In this document: in pieces, positions 18,959 through 27,970 of the stretch | Layout: every line of letters begins with the position of its first letter | Numbering within the stretch: the first letter of the stretch is position 1 | Source of the DNA: Gammaproteobacteria bacterium | GTDB taxonomy: Bacteria; Pseudomonadota; Gammaproteobacteria; Steroidobacterales; Steroidobacteraceae | Direction: 5' to 3' | DNA: 64,000 bases | Assembly: GCA_003134045.1 (NCBI GenBank) | Contig: PLAH01000059.1 | Span: 1-64,000 of the forward strand | Notes under the pieces: generated by a model | Seen by the model: the letters and a program-made list of their open reading frames with translations, nothing else | What the model was told of the DNA's origin: nothing | Databases searched by the model: none | Program-made: the position numbers and the translations under genes

Positions 18959-20458
18959 ATGCACGTGCACATCCTGGGAATTGCCGGAACCTTCATGGGC
19001 GGGATTGCCGCCATCGCGAAAGCGGCGGGTTTTCACGTGACCGGCTCGGATCTGAACGTGTACCCGCCCATGAGCACGCAGCTCACCGCGCTGGGAATCG
19101 ATTTCGTGCAAGGGTACGGCGCGGATCAACTGAATCTGCGGCCGGACATCGTCGTGGTGGGCAATGCCCTGAGCCGCGGCAGTCCGGTCGTCGAAGCCAT
19201 GCTCGACCGCGGCATGCCGTACACCTCGGGACCTTTGTGGCTGGCCGAGCAGGTGTTGAAGGATCGCCACGTGCTGGCGGTGGCCGGTACGCATGGCAAG
19301 ACCACCACCAGCAGCATGCTGACATGGATCTTGGAGCATGCGGGACTCGATCCCGGATTCTTGATCGGCGGCGTGCCCACCAATTTCGACTGCACGGCGC
19401 GGCTCGGGTCATCGCCGTACTTCGTGATCGAAGCCGATGAATACGACACGGCGTTCTTCGACAAGCGTGCGAAGTTCGTGCACTACCGGCCGCGCACCGC
19501 CATCCTCAACAATCTGGAATACGACCACGCGGACATCTATCCGGATGTCGCCTCGATCCGGCGGCAATTCAACCAGCTGCTGCGCACCGTGCCGTCGGCG
19601 GGGCGTCTCATCGTCAACGGCGACGATGAGGAACTCGCGACCACGCTCGAGATGGGGTGCTGGACGCCGTGCGAAACGTTCGGTGCACCGCGCGACCACA
19701 CGGCGCTGGGAGGTCCGTTACAGGGCAGTGCGGCTCCAGGCGGCGCGACGCGAGGTAGCGCGGGCCAAGGCGTCGCGGACTGGACCGCGCGTGATGAGGG
19801 CGGCGAATCCGCCCGATTTTCGGTGTTGCTGCACGGCAAGGTCGTGGCCGACGTGGAATGGGACTTATTGGGCAAGCACAATGTGCTGAATGCGCTGGCG
19901 GCGATAGCGGCTGCCGCGCACGTCGGGGTGACTCCGGAACGGTCGGCGCGGGCGTTGCGCGAATTCCGCGGCGTCAAGCGGCGCATGGAAATTCGCGGCG
20001 TGGTCGCCGGGGTAACGCTCTACGACGATTTCGCACATCATCCCACCGCGATCGAAACCACCCTCCAGGGCTTGCGGGCGCGGGTCGGTGCGGCGCGGAT
20101 CATCGCGGTGCTCGAGCCGCGCTCCAACACCATGAAGCTGGGCGTGCACCGCGATCAATTGGCGCCGGCGCTGGCACTGGCGGACCGCGCGTGGTTCCTG
20201 AATTCCGCGGATCTGGGCTGGGACCTGCCCGGTGCCGTGAACTCGCTCGGCGCGCGCGCGGGGTTTGTGCGCAGCGTCGACGCCCTGGTGCAATCGTTGG
20301 CGGACGACGCGCAAGCCGGCGACCACATACTCGTCATGAGCAATGGCGGGTTCGGTGGTCTGCACGACAAGCTGCTGGCGGAATTGCGGCGGCGCGCTGC
20401 GGCGCGCGCGGCCGCGGCCGGCGGTGAGACGGCGGGGCGGGGCGGGGGGCTCGAGTGA
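18959..20458 (+). CDS. mpl: UDP-N-acetylmuramate:L-alanyl-gamma-D-glutamyl-meso-diaminopimelate ligase
   Basis: Cytoplasmic murein-recycling ligase that reattaches the recovered tripeptide to UDP-MurNAc. Mur-ligase features are clear: the N-terminal GIAGTFMGGIA loop, ATP-binding AGTHGKTTTSSML, the FVIEADEYDTAFFDKR stretch typical of Mpl, and FAHHPTAIETTL. Around residues 240-275 the sequence has an extra Gly/Ala/Ser-rich segment (APRDHTALGGPLQGSAAPGG and on) not expected in the family. 499 residues against ~457 in E. coli, with a ragged Ala-rich tail accounting for the rest. Ends overlapping the next gene's GTG start. Confidence 0.93.
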   Translation: MHVHILGIAGTFMGGIAAIAKAAGFHVTGSDLNVYPPMSTQLTALGIDFVQGYGADQLNLRPDIVVVGNALSRGSPVVEAMLDRGMPYTSGPLWLAEQVLKDRHVLAVAGTHGKTTTSSMLTWILEHAGLDPGFLIGGVPTNFDCTARLGSSPYFVIEADEYDTAFFDKRAKFVHYRPRTAILNNLEYDHADIYPDVASIRRQFNQLLRTVPSAGRLIVNGDDEELATTLEMGCWTPCETFGAPRDHTALGGPLQGSAAPGGATRGSAGQGVADWTARDEGGESARFSVLLHGKVVADVEWDLLGKHNVLNALAAIAAAAHVGVTPERSARALREFRGVKRRMEIRGVVAGVTLYDDFAHHPTAIETTLQGLRARVGAARIIAVLEPRSNTMKLGVHRDQLAPALALADRAWFLNSADLGWDLPGAVNSLGARAGFVRSVDALVQSLADDAQAGDHILVMSNGGFGGLHDKLLAELRRRAAARAAAAGGETAGRGGGLE

Positions 20459-21015
20459 AATCGATGCCGCTGTTTCCGCTCAACATCGTGCTGTTTCCGG
20501 ACGGCCCGCTGCCGCTGCGCATTTTCGAAACGCGATACACCGACATGGTGCGCCGTTGCATGCGCGAGGACGCGCCCTTCGGCGTGGTGTTGATACGCGA
20601 GGGCAACGAGGTCGGCCCGGCGGAGACGTACGACGTGGGCACGACGGCGAAGATCATGGATTTCCACCAGTTGCCGGACGGCCTGCTGGGGCTGTCCTGC
20701 GTGGGGCAGCAGCGCTTCCGCATCGTGACTCGCAGCGTGCAACCGGATGGGCTCAACCTCGCCGAGGTCGAGTGGCTGGCGGTCGAACCGACGGTACCGG
20801 TCCCCGAGCGCCACGCGCGCCTCGCCGATCTGCTGCAGACGGTATTGCCCGAACTCGGCGAGGTCTACACCGGCATCGACATGCGCCTCGACGATGCCGC
20901 GTGGGTGGGCCACCGCCTGGCTGAAATACTGCCCATCAAACTCTCGGAAAAGCAGATGTGCCTGGAACTCGACGATCCCATTCAGCGCCTCGACGTGCTG
21001 GCGCCTCTGGCGTGA
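20455..21015 (+). CDS. LON peptidase substrate-binding (N-terminal) domain protein
   Basis: 186-residue stand-alone LON-N domain (PUA-like), opening with MPLFPLNIVLFPDGPLPLRIFETRY, the family hallmark. It lacks the AAA and protease parts of Lon, so it is not a protease itself; the biological role of such proteins is not established. The GTG start at 20455 overlaps the mpl stop (GTGA). Converges with the CPBP protease gene one base apart. Confidence 0.85.
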   Translation: MKSMPLFPLNIVLFPDGPLPLRIFETRYTDMVRRCMREDAPFGVVLIREGNEVGPAETYDVGTTAKIMDFHQLPDGLLGLSCVGQQRFRIVTRSVQPDGLNLAEVEWLAVEPTVPVPERHARLADLLQTVLPELGEVYTGIDMRLDDAAWVGHRLAEILPIKLSEKQMCLELDDPIQRLDVLAPLA

Positions 21016-21016
21016 G

Positions 21017-21910
21017 TCAAGCTGGCGACGGCAGTCGGGCCACCCGGCCGACATAGAAGCGCCGCAGGCACACGCCGAGCAGGATGGTCCAGGCCAAGAC
21101 GAGCCAGCCGATGAAACCGTCGAAGCGGCTCAGCAGAAAGTTTGCCGTAGCGGTTCGCAGCGGTTGCGACATCTCGTGCACCACCAGCATCACCCAGACC
21201 CAGCCGGCGTGTAAACCGATGCAGGCGGCGATGTTGCCGGTGGTGACCCGTATCGTGCCGAGCACGACGCCAACCGCAAACAGGCACAGGAATGCATCGG
21301 CGATGCCCAGAGGTTGCGCGAACAAATGCAGCGTACCGGCCAGCAGATCGATGCCGCTCGATGATGTCACCTGCGCGGCGGGGATGTGGAAGCTCGCGAA
21401 AAAATGCGTCGCGGAATACACCAGGGCGGTCAGCAGCACCGCGGCCTTCGCGCCCGACTCGCGCTCAATGCCGGAGAGCATCGCTCCGCGCAGGAAGGTC
21501 TCCTCGATGAACGCCACCGCGAGCCCGCTCGCGAGACGGGTCAGGACGACCTTGCTCAACCGGGCGGCGTCGAAGGCCGCGGCGGCGGACCAGTCCAGCA
21601 GCCCGAGCGCGGTCATGATTCCGACCACCGCCAGCATGGTGAGGGCGCCGAGCGCGAGTCCCAGCAGCATTTCTCGCAGGAAAAGTCGCCGGGGAATGCC
21701 GTAGCCGAGGCTCGCTCGATCGCTCAAACCCAAACGCCGCGCCATCAGCGCGAAGCCCAGCAGGAGCGCCAGCATGCCGATGCGCTCGCCGATCCGGTGG
21801 AACGGGAAGTCGGCATGCGGATGCAGCAGCAGCCACGCCGGATACGTGAACACCGCGATCGATGCGAGCCCCAGTAGAATCAGCCCGAGAAACCAGGCGA
21901 ACGCTCGCAT
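21017..21910 (-). CDS. CPBP family intramembrane glutamic metalloprotease (Abi/Rce1-like)
   Basis: 297-residue multipass inner-membrane protein. The CPBP motifs are seen in order: FIEETFLRG (paired Glu and Arg), THFFASFH and GLHAGWVW, the Glu/His residues of the Rce1-type active site. About eight hydrophobic segments. The ATG at 21910 is 8 bases downstream of the hemL stop, which rules out the longer frame that would run deep into hemL. Substrate unknown; bacterial members are linked to prenyl-protein-like processing or peptide immunity. Confidence 0.82.
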   Translation of the reverse strand: MRAFAWFLGLILLGLASIAVFTYPAWLLLHPHADFPFHRIGERIGMLALLLGFALMARRLGLSDRASLGYGIPRRLFLREMLLGLALGALTMLAVVGIMTALGLLDWSAAAAFDAARLSKVVLTRLASGLAVAFIEETFLRGAMLSGIERESGAKAAVLLTALVYSATHFFASFHIPAAQVTSSSGIDLLAGTLHLFAQPLGIADAFLCLFAVGVVLGTIRVTTGNIAACIGLHAGWVWVMLVVHEMSQPLRTATANFLLSRFDGFIGWLVLAWTILLGVCLRRFYVGRVARLPSPA

Positions 21911-21917
21911 GGGCGGC

Positions 21918-23198
21918 TCAAGCGGTGTGCAGGCTGGGAAATATGGCGGCTGCCGCCGCCAGGGTGTCATCGATATCCTGGGGCGAGTGCGCGGCCGAGA
22001 GGAACCCTGCTTCAAAGGCTGAGGGAGCGAGATAGATGCCCGCGTCCAGCATGGCATGAAAGAACCGCCGGAAGCGCCCCACATCGCACGTCATCACCTT
22101 GGCGAACGAATCTATCGTATTTTCGGCCGTGAAAAAGAAACCGAACATGCCGCAGACGTGGTTGGTGGCGAGCGGGATGCCGGCCGCCGCCGCGGCTGCC
22201 GCAAATCGCCGTACCAGCAGATCGGTACTTGCGCCCAGCCGCTGATGAAACCCAGGCGTCGAGATGAGTTCCAAGGTGGTGAGACCGGCCACCATGGCCA
22301 CGGGGTTGCCGGAGAGGGTGCCCGCTTGATAGATCGGGCCGAGCGGTGCCAGCTGTTCCATGATGTCGCGCCGGCCGCCGAATGCGCCCACCGGCATGCC
22401 GCCGCCGATGATCTTGCCGAGCGTGGTGAGGTCGGGTTTCACGCCGTACAGCTGCTGCGCGCCGCCGAGCGCCACGCGAAAGCCCGTCATGACTTCGTCG
22501 AAAATCAGCAGCGCGCCCGACTGGTCGCATACCTCACGCAACGTATCGAGAAAACCGGGGAGCGGCACCACGCAATTCATGTTGCCGGCAACGGGTTCGA
22601 CGATGATGCACGCGACCTCATCGCCGATCTGCCGGAACACTTCGCGGACTTGATCCGAATCGTTGTAATCGAGCGTCACGGTATGCGCCGCCAGCGCCTT
22701 CGGCACCCCGGGCGAGGTGGGTACTCCCAGGGTCAACGCACCCGAACCTGCCTTGATCAGCAGCGAGTCGGAGTGCCCGTGATAGCACCCCTCGAACTTC
22801 ACGATGGTGTCGCGGCCGGTGAAGCCGCGCGCAAGCCGGATCGCGCTCATGGTGGCCTCGGTGCCCGAACTCACGAAACGCACCAGATCGATCGACGGCA
22901 CGAGTTCGATCACGCGGCGCGCGAGCGCGGTTTCGAGCTCGGTCGGCGCACCGAAGCTCAAGCCGTCGGCGGCGACGGCTTGCACCGCGGCGATCACCTC
23001 GGGATGCGCGTGTCCCAGGATCATGGGACCCCAGGAGCCCACGTAATCGATGAAGCGCCGTCCATCGGCGGCAACGACACGGGAGCCGGCCGCCTTCTTG
23101 ATGAATATCGGTTCGCCGCCGACGCTGCGAAACGCACGCACGGGCGAATTGACGCCGCCTGGAATGTACTTACAGGCCTCTTGATACAGGCTCGACAA
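21918..23198 (-). CDS. hemL: Glutamate-1-semialdehyde 2,1-aminomutase
   Basis: PLP enzyme making 5-aminolevulinate for heme in the C5 pathway. The N-terminus ([22 protein letters not shown]), the GCYHGHSD motif and the PLP-lysine region [18 protein letters not shown] are all canonical. Length 426 is standard. The histidine-kinase gene lies 10 bases upstream on the same strand, and the CPBP protease gene is 8 bases downstream. Confidence 0.95.
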   Translation of the reverse strand: MSSLYQEACKYIPGGVNSPVRAFRSVGGEPIFIKKAAGSRVVAADGRRFIDYVGSWGPMILGHAHPEVIAAVQAVAADGLSFGAPTELETALARRVIELVPSIDLVRFVSSGTEATMSAIRLARGFTGRDTIVKFEGCYHGHSDSLLIKAGSGALTLGVPTSPGVPKALAAHTVTLDYNDSDQVREVFRQIGDEVACIIVEPVAGNMNCVVPLPGFLDTLREVCDQSGALLIFDEVMTGFRVALGGAQQLYGVKPDLTTLGKIIGGGMPVGAFGGRRDIMEQLAPLGPIYQAGTLSGNPVAMVAGLTTLELISTPGFHQRLGASTDLLVRRFAAAAAAAGIPLATNHVCGMFGFFFTAENTIDSFAKVMTCDVGRFRRFFHAMLDAGIYLAPSAFEAGFLSAAHSPQDIDDTLAAAAAIFPSLHTA

Positions 23199-23208
23199 AA
23201 CTCGTCTC

Positions 23209-24621
23209 CTACGGTTGGGCGCCGAGCGCGGTGCGCGGCAGGTTCAGCCGAACCTCGAGTCCGCCGCCCGCAAGGTTGCTTGCCTTGGCCGACCCGCCAT
23301 GGGTTTTCATGACCTGCGAGGTGATCGCCAAGCCGATCCCCTCGCCGCCGCTGGCGCGGTCGCGGGACTCCGCTACGCGGTAAAACGGTTCGAATATACG
23401 CTCAAGATCACAGGCCGGCACCCCCGGCCCGCGATCGCGGATCACGATCGAGAGCCCGGCCGCGTCTTTGCGCTCCACCGAGACGTCGACCGGCGCGTCG
23501 TGCGGGCTGTAGCGAACGGCGTTGCGCAGCACGTTCTCGATGGCGCTGCTCAGAAGTTCGCGATTGCCGTGCAGCGTGGCATGGGCCGCGCCGGAGAACG
23601 ATACGCTGCAGCCCTTGACCGCGCCTTCGAAATTCGCGTCGCGCACCACGCCTTCGATCACCTCGTCGATGTCGAACGCTTCGCGTTCGAAGGGGGCGTG
23701 GGTGCCGTGCAATCGCGCCAGCTTCAGCACCTGGCTGATGAGGCCGTCGAGACGTTCGATCTCGCCTTCCAGGCGATCCAATTGCCGCGGCAGATCGGCG
23801 GTGGGTTGGCGCGCCAATCCGACGGCGACGCGCATGCGCGCCAGCGGCGAGCGCAGTTCGTGCGAAATGTCGCGCAGCAATTGGGTGATGGCGGCGCGAT
23901 TGGCGCGCAGCTGATCGGCCATGGCGTCGAAATCTCGCGCCAGCACCGCGAGTTCATCCTTGCGGCCCTCGAGACCGGCACTGACGCGCAGGTCCCCGCC
24001 GCGTACGTCGAGCTGTTCCGCGGCCAGCGTCCGCGCGCCTTCCTGGATGCGCCGGATCGGCGCACTCAGGTGTTGGGCGAGCCACCAGCTGGCGAGCGCG
24101 CTCACCACCAGCGCGATGCCGAGTATGGTCAGCGAGATACCCGGCAAACTCAATGCACCGAAGATGCTGGGCCGGCGCGGTACCAGCAGCACCGTGAACG
24201 CCGAGCCGTCGGGGCCGACGATTTGCGGGGCATAACGCGGCGGCCGGAAGTTTCGCGGCGGCGGGCCTTGCGGCCGCGGCCCGAGCCCGCCGCCCATCAC
24301 CTCACGGTTGAAGAATTCCAGGCGGCGCGTGGCGTTTTCGGAGAGCCGGCGACCGAGAATGTCCTTGCCTTCCGGCCCGACGATGTAGAGATCGCGGTCG
24401 CCGAGCGAGTGCTCATTCGCCTCGAGCCAGTCCTTGAGGGCGGCGATGCCGCCGGTGCCGAGCACCTCGGACGCCTGGATCGCCAAATTCGGCCGCCGCT
24501 GCGCTTCCAGGGATTCGTATTCGCGGGCGGCCACCATGAATGTGATGGCGATGCTGCCGCCGACGATGAGCGCCATCGCGATCCAGAATAAAACGAATAT
24601 GCGGACGAACAGGCTGTGCAT
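23209..24621 (-). CDS. Envelope-stress sensor histidine kinase, CpxA-like
   Basis: 470-residue membrane kinase. A first membrane helix lies at about 7-30, then a periplasmic domain with a Pro/Arg/Gly-rich patch ([19 protein letters not shown]), a second helix ([21 protein letters not shown]), HAMP, the H-box [15 protein letters not shown], and the ATPase boxes (N-box RNAVRYSP; G boxes IRDRGPGVP and GGEGIGLAI). The [15 protein letters not shown] motif is typical of the CpxA group. Starts 4 bases after the regulator stop, forming an operon with it. The orthologue assignment is supported by the divergent CpxP/Spy-like gene. Confidence 0.88.
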   Translation of the reverse strand: MHSLFVRIFVLFWIAMALIVGGSIAITFMVAAREYESLEAQRRPNLAIQASEVLGTGGIAALKDWLEANEHSLGDRDLYIVGPEGKDILGRRLSENATRRLEFFNREVMGGGLGPRPQGPPPRNFRPPRYAPQIVGPDGSAFTVLLVPRRPSIFGALSLPGISLTILGIALVVSALASWWLAQHLSAPIRRIQEGARTLAAEQLDVRGGDLRVSAGLEGRKDELAVLARDFDAMADQLRANRAAITQLLRDISHELRSPLARMRVAVGLARQPTADLPRQLDRLEGEIERLDGLISQVLKLARLHGTHAPFEREAFDIDEVIEGVVRDANFEGAVKGCSVSFSGAAHATLHGNRELLSSAIENVLRNAVRYSPHDAPVDVSVERKDAAGLSIVIRDRGPGVPACDLERIFEPFYRVAESRDRASGGEGIGLAITSQVMKTHGGSAKASNLAGGGLEVRLNLPRTALGAQP

Positions 24622-24625
24622 GGGT

Positions 24626-25369
24626 TCAAGCGGCGGTACTCGCCCAGGTGAGCGTATAGCCCGAGCCGCGCACGTTCTTGATTTCGGGATTCTTGCCGAT
24701 CTCGAGATCGAGCTTGCGGCGCAGATTGCTGATGTGCGTATCGATGCTGCGATCGTAGGGGACGAGCTTGCGGCCGAGCGCCTGTTCGGTCATCGCTTCG
24801 CGCGAGATGACCTGGCCGGCCGATCTCATCAACAGTTCCAATACGCGAAACTCCGCGCCGGTCAGCGTGACTTGCGCGCCGGCGACGCGTACCTGATGGG
24901 TGCCGGTATTGAGTACGATGGGTCCCACGCTGAGCTCCTCCGGCACGTTGCCGCGCTCGCGCCGGATGCTGGCGCGCCGCAGGATGGCACGCATGCGCGC
25001 CACGAGTTCGCGCGGGTTGAACGGCTTGCTGAGATAGTCGTCGGCTCCCAGTTCCAGTCCCACGATGCGGTCCACGTCATCGCCGCGGGCGGTCAGCATC
25101 AAGATCGGCGTCTCATAGGACGCGCCGAGTTTTCGCAATACGTCGAAGCCGCCGACGCTCGGCAGCATCACGTCCAGAATCAAGAGTTCGAACGGGTTGC
25201 TCTGCAGCTCCTTGAGCGCGTCGGCGCCGTCGTGCACGCTTTTCACCTCGAAATGTTCGGCGTCCAAATACTCCGTGAGCATCTGACATAGTTCGCGATC
25301 GTCGTCGACGAGCAGCACGCGCGCTTCGCGGGCCACGGGACTTGCAGGCGATGTGAGCAGGGTAGTCAT
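24626..25369 (-). CDS. OmpR-family response regulator, CpxR-like
   Basis: 247 residues: N-terminal receiver with VLLVDDDRELCQML, the phospho-acceptor Asp in LLILDVMLP, the switch Thr in MLTARGD and the Lys in DYLSKPFNP. The C-terminal winged helix ends in the RRKLDLEIG...RGSGYTL pattern. Expected to bind direct repeats about 10-11 bp apart. Such a repeat, TTGACAG twice, lies in the upstream divergent region. Likely controls the Spy/CpxP-like gene and itself. Confidence 0.88.
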   Translation of the reverse strand: MTTLLTSPASPVAREARVLLVDDDRELCQMLTEYLDAEHFEVKSVHDGADALKELQSNPFELLILDVMLPSVGGFDVLRKLGASYETPILMLTARGDDVDRIVGLELGADDYLSKPFNPRELVARMRAILRRASIRRERGNVPEELSVGPIVLNTGTHQVRVAGAQVTLTGAEFRVLELLMRSAGQVISREAMTEQALGRKLVPYDRSIDTHISNLRRKLDLEIGKNPEIKNVRGSGYTLTWASTAA

Positions 25370-25426
25370 GAGTTCTCGAGGCTACTCTCGCACAACTCCG
25401 GCCCATGAATGCCGTCCGCACGCAAA

Positions 25427-25443
25427 TTGACAGTTCTTGACAG
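25427..25443. promoter_or_regulatory. TTGACAG direct repeat, response-regulator site candidate
   Basis: TTGACAG at 25427-25433 and again at 25437-25443, a 10-bp period. OmpR-family regulators bind direct repeats on one DNA face at this spacing. It is central in the region between the cpxR-like gene (start 25369) and the cpxP-like gene (start 25568). It does not match the E. coli CpxR GTAAA-type box, so the assignment is inference. Confidence 0.5.
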
Positions 25444-25509
25444 AACCGGGGGCTGCGCACCCACACAACTTTGCACGGTCTTTGGTCCGCTCCGACACTC
25501 CATGGCGCG

Positions 25510-25540
25510 TTGTCAGCTTAGGATGGTGATGTGGTTATCT
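25510..25540 (+). promoter_or_regulatory. Weak sigma-70-like promoter for the cpxP/spy-like gene
   Basis: TTGTCA (25510-25515) and TTATCT (25535-25540) resemble -35 and -10 boxes, with a long 19-base spacer, as expected for an activated promoter. They sit 28-58 bases before the ATG at 25568. Confidence 0.35.
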
Positions 25541-25567
25541 ACTCGACAACGACTTGGAGCAACGAAC

Positions 25568-26104
25568 ATGAAATCGATTCGCAATGTGCTGGCCGTAACC
25601 CTTCTAGCGGGGGGTGCCCTGCTCACTGCCGCCACGAGTTTTTCGATCGCGAATGCGGCGGATGACACGGCGCCACCACCGGCATCCGGCGCGCCCGGTC
25701 CCGGACCTCATGGCTTTGGTCCGTGGCGCATCTATGGCAAGTTGGGATTGCCGGCGGAACAGCAGGCCTCGATCAAGGCTATTTTCACGGCGGCGAAACC
25801 GCAGATGAAGAGCCTGCACGAGCAACTGCGCGCCAACCATTTGAAACTGATGCAGATCAAACCGGACGATCCTAACTACGCCACGGTGGTTGCCGAGGTC
25901 GCGCAGACGAACGCGACGCTGGCATCGCAGCGCACGACGCAGGGCGCCGAGCTGAAAGCGCAGGTGTACGCGCTGTTGACCGCGCCGCAGAAGACGCAGC
26001 TGGCGGCGTTGGAGGCCCAGTGGGCGGCGAATCCGCACCGTGGTCAGTGGGGCCATGGCCCGCGGCCGGGTGCCGCAGCGACGCCTGCGCCCGCGGCGCA
26101 ATAG
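25568..26104 (+). CDS. Spy/CpxP-like periplasmic chaperone or stress adaptor
   Basis: 178-residue exported protein. The signal peptide is at about 1-30, ending in SIANAADD. The mature part has the LTxxQ-type motif family in diverged form (LGLPAEQQASIKAIF and LLTAPQKTQLAALEAQWAA) with long helices between, the shape of Spy/CpxP. A Pro/Gly/His-rich linker follows the signal peptide and a Pro/Ala/His-rich tail ends the protein. ATG at 25568 has GGAG 10 bases upstream. Divergent from the cpxRA-like operon, which is the expected regulatory arrangement. Confidence 0.8.
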   Translation: MKSIRNVLAVTLLAGGALLTAATSFSIANAADDTAPPPASGAPGPGPHGFGPWRIYGKLGLPAEQQASIKAIFTAAKPQMKSLHEQLRANHLKLMQIKPDDPNYATVVAEVAQTNATLASQRTTQGAELKAQVYALLTAPQKTQLAALEAQWAANPHRGQWGHGPRPGAAATPAPAAQ

Positions 26105-26139
26105 TCGAGGCGGGATTGCCCCGGGGGGGCCGGCGCCGC

Positions 26140-27027
26140 TCAACGCTGGGTGGCGCCGACCCCCTCTCGTTTCAGCAGATCGATGACGCTGTCGCGCCCG
26201 ACCAGATGGCCCGTGCCGACGATGACCAGGTAGTTCTTGTCGTCGTTCAACAAGGCCTCGATCTTGGGCAGCCATTTGCGGTTGCGGGCCGCCAGCAGCG
26301 CTTGATAGAGAGCGGGATCCTTGCCGAATTCGGACGCCATTTCGGCGGCGAACCAGCCGGTGTCGCCTCGCTGCCAGGCATGTACCATGTCATCGATTTC
26401 GCGCGGAAGTTCATGGGCCTGCTCCAGGCTCGACAGCAGGTAGTCGGACTGCGCATCCAGGGACAGGCCTTCGAACAGCGCGATCTGCTCGTGCACCGTC
26501 TCCAATCCCGCGATGCTCTTGCCGTCGCTGCGCGCCCGCTCCAGGAAGTACATCTCGACCCCGGATTGCGGCTGGAAGCCGAGTTGCGTCAGCTGCAGCT
26601 GGGAAATGGCCTCGGCCGCGAACCACGGCGCGAAGCGATCGAACTCGGGCAGTTCGACGCCCACCTCATGGGCCAGACTCGCCGCTCGCGCGTAGCGTCG
26701 CGCGCCGAGTACGTCGGTGAGCGTTCGGCCCTCGGGCAGCAGGGCGCTGCCCTGCATCTCGGACTGTACTTGCGCCGAATCGATTTCCTGCAGATCGATT
26801 TCCATCAGCAGGGCTTTGGCGTCGGCATAGGCGCTGAGGACTGCCGGCGCGAGCGGGTAGTCGCCCGGACGCAGCACGTGAATGGAGCCGAGCAGGTAGA
26901 CCGTGTTGTGCTTGCCGTGCAGCTCCCACAGGCAATGCAAGGGCGCGTCGGCGCGGCTGGGCGGGGAGAACGACGCGAGCAGGAATGCCAGCGCGACGCA
27001 GACCGCGCCGACGGCGGATGTCCGCAT
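26140..27027 (-). CDS. TraB/GumN family protein, exported
   Basis: 295 residues. The signal peptide (VGAVCVALAFLLASFSPPSRAD) predicts periplasmic location. TraB/GumN motifs: LHGKHNTVYLLGSIHVLRPGDYPL near the N-terminus, a central QxxxFEGL-like stretch (VHEQIALFEGLSL) and IVGTGHLVGRDSV near the C-terminus. This fold resembles metalloproteases of the EreA/Tiki group, with conserved His and Glu residues, but the bacterial function is unsettled. Start 5 bases after the cpdA stop on the same strand, so co-transcribed. Confidence 0.82.
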   Translation of the reverse strand: MRTSAVGAVCVALAFLLASFSPPSRADAPLHCLWELHGKHNTVYLLGSIHVLRPGDYPLAPAVLSAYADAKALLMEIDLQEIDSAQVQSEMQGSALLPEGRTLTDVLGARRYARAASLAHEVGVELPEFDRFAPWFAAEAISQLQLTQLGFQPQSGVEMYFLERARSDGKSIAGLETVHEQIALFEGLSLDAQSDYLLSSLEQAHELPREIDDMVHAWQRGDTGWFAAEMASEFGKDPALYQALLAARNRKWLPKIEALLNDDKNYLVIVGTGHLVGRDSVIDLLKREGVGATQR

Positions 27028-27032
27028 GCGCT

Positions 27033-27803
27033 TTAGCCCGCCGCGGCGTGGCCGGCGGCGCCAATGAAGTCGACCCAACGAACCTCGGAATGAATGCTGC
27101 CGTCCGGGCGCAGCTCGAAGCGGCGATACGCGGGCGGGCGGGAGTCGACGGCGTAGCGATCGCTGTGCGGCTGAAACTGCGCGCCCGTCGACGGCGTCCC
27201 GAACAGCCGCACGCCGTCGCGCTCGCCCTCGTAGACCTGGTGCACATGGCCCCACACCACACCGCGCACCTGCGCGTGCGCGTCGATGACGCGCCAGAAA
27301 TCCTCGGCATTGGCGAGACCGATGCTGTCGAGCCAGCGGCTGTCCATGGCGACCGGATGATGATGCAGGCACACCAGTGCGTGCGCTGCCGAGTGGGTCA
27401 ACGCCGCATCGAGTCGCTGCAGCTCGCCGGCGCCGAGGCGCCCGCCGACGTGTCCCGGATCGTAGCTGTCCAACATGATGAACTGCCAGTCGTCGATGCG
27501 GCGCGTGCCGCAATATTGGAACGGCTCATCGCGCAGGCTCTGACGCATGGCGTCGGGCTCGTCGTGATTGCCGGGGATGCACAGCACGGGCTTGCCCAAG
27601 CCGGTCAACAGGCTCTTGAAGTGCAGGTAGCCCGTCGGATCGTCCTGGACCACATCGCCGGTCACCAAAATGGCGGAGTAATCGAATGCGGCGGCCGCCG
27701 CGTCATCGAGCACGTGCCGCAAGCTCGAGTCGGTTTCCACCCCACGCAGACTGCCGCCGGCATTGCCGTAGAGATGAAGATCGGTGATTTGTAGGATTTG
27801 CAT
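27033..27803 (-). CDS. cpdA: 3',5'-cyclic AMP phosphodiesterase CpdA-like
   Basis: Class III cAMP phosphodiesterase of the calcineurin-like superfamily. Metal-binding motifs appear in order: QITDLHLY (D-x-H), LVTGDVVQDD (GD), IPGNHDEP (GNHD), LHHHPVAMDS and VWGHVHQVYEG (GHxH). 256 residues from the ATG at 27803; an in-frame TTG six bases further upstream is less likely. Controls intracellular cAMP if the assignment holds, though some homologues act on other phosphodiesters. Confidence 0.88.
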   Translation of the reverse strand: MQILQITDLHLYGNAGGSLRGVETDSSLRHVLDDAAAAAFDYSAILVTGDVVQDDPTGYLHFKSLLTGLGKPVLCIPGNHDEPDAMRQSLRDEPFQYCGTRRIDDWQFIMLDSYDPGHVGGRLGAGELQRLDAALTHSAAHALVCLHHHPVAMDSRWLDSIGLANAEDFWRVIDAHAQVRGVVWGHVHQVYEGERDGVRLFGTPSTGAQFQPHSDRYAVDSRPPAYRRFELRPDGSIHSEVRWVDFIGAAGHAAAG

Positions 27804-27970
27804 CGTCAAATGGTAACAAAGCGCCTCGAGCGCATCGGTGAACTAGGTCATGACCGTGGGACCCGCGTTGGCGGCCTTGCGTTCCCTCGAAAACCGCGAC
27901 CTGGCTCCCGGTTGCTGGCGACGGGCGCATCGGGGACAATACCGGCTTTCCCCCCACAAGAAGAGCGCCC

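Noticed and set aside
21911-22084. N-terminal extension of the CPBP protease into hemL
   Set aside because: It overlaps the end of hemL in another frame and is not conserved; ATG 21910 fits the spacing and the membrane topology.
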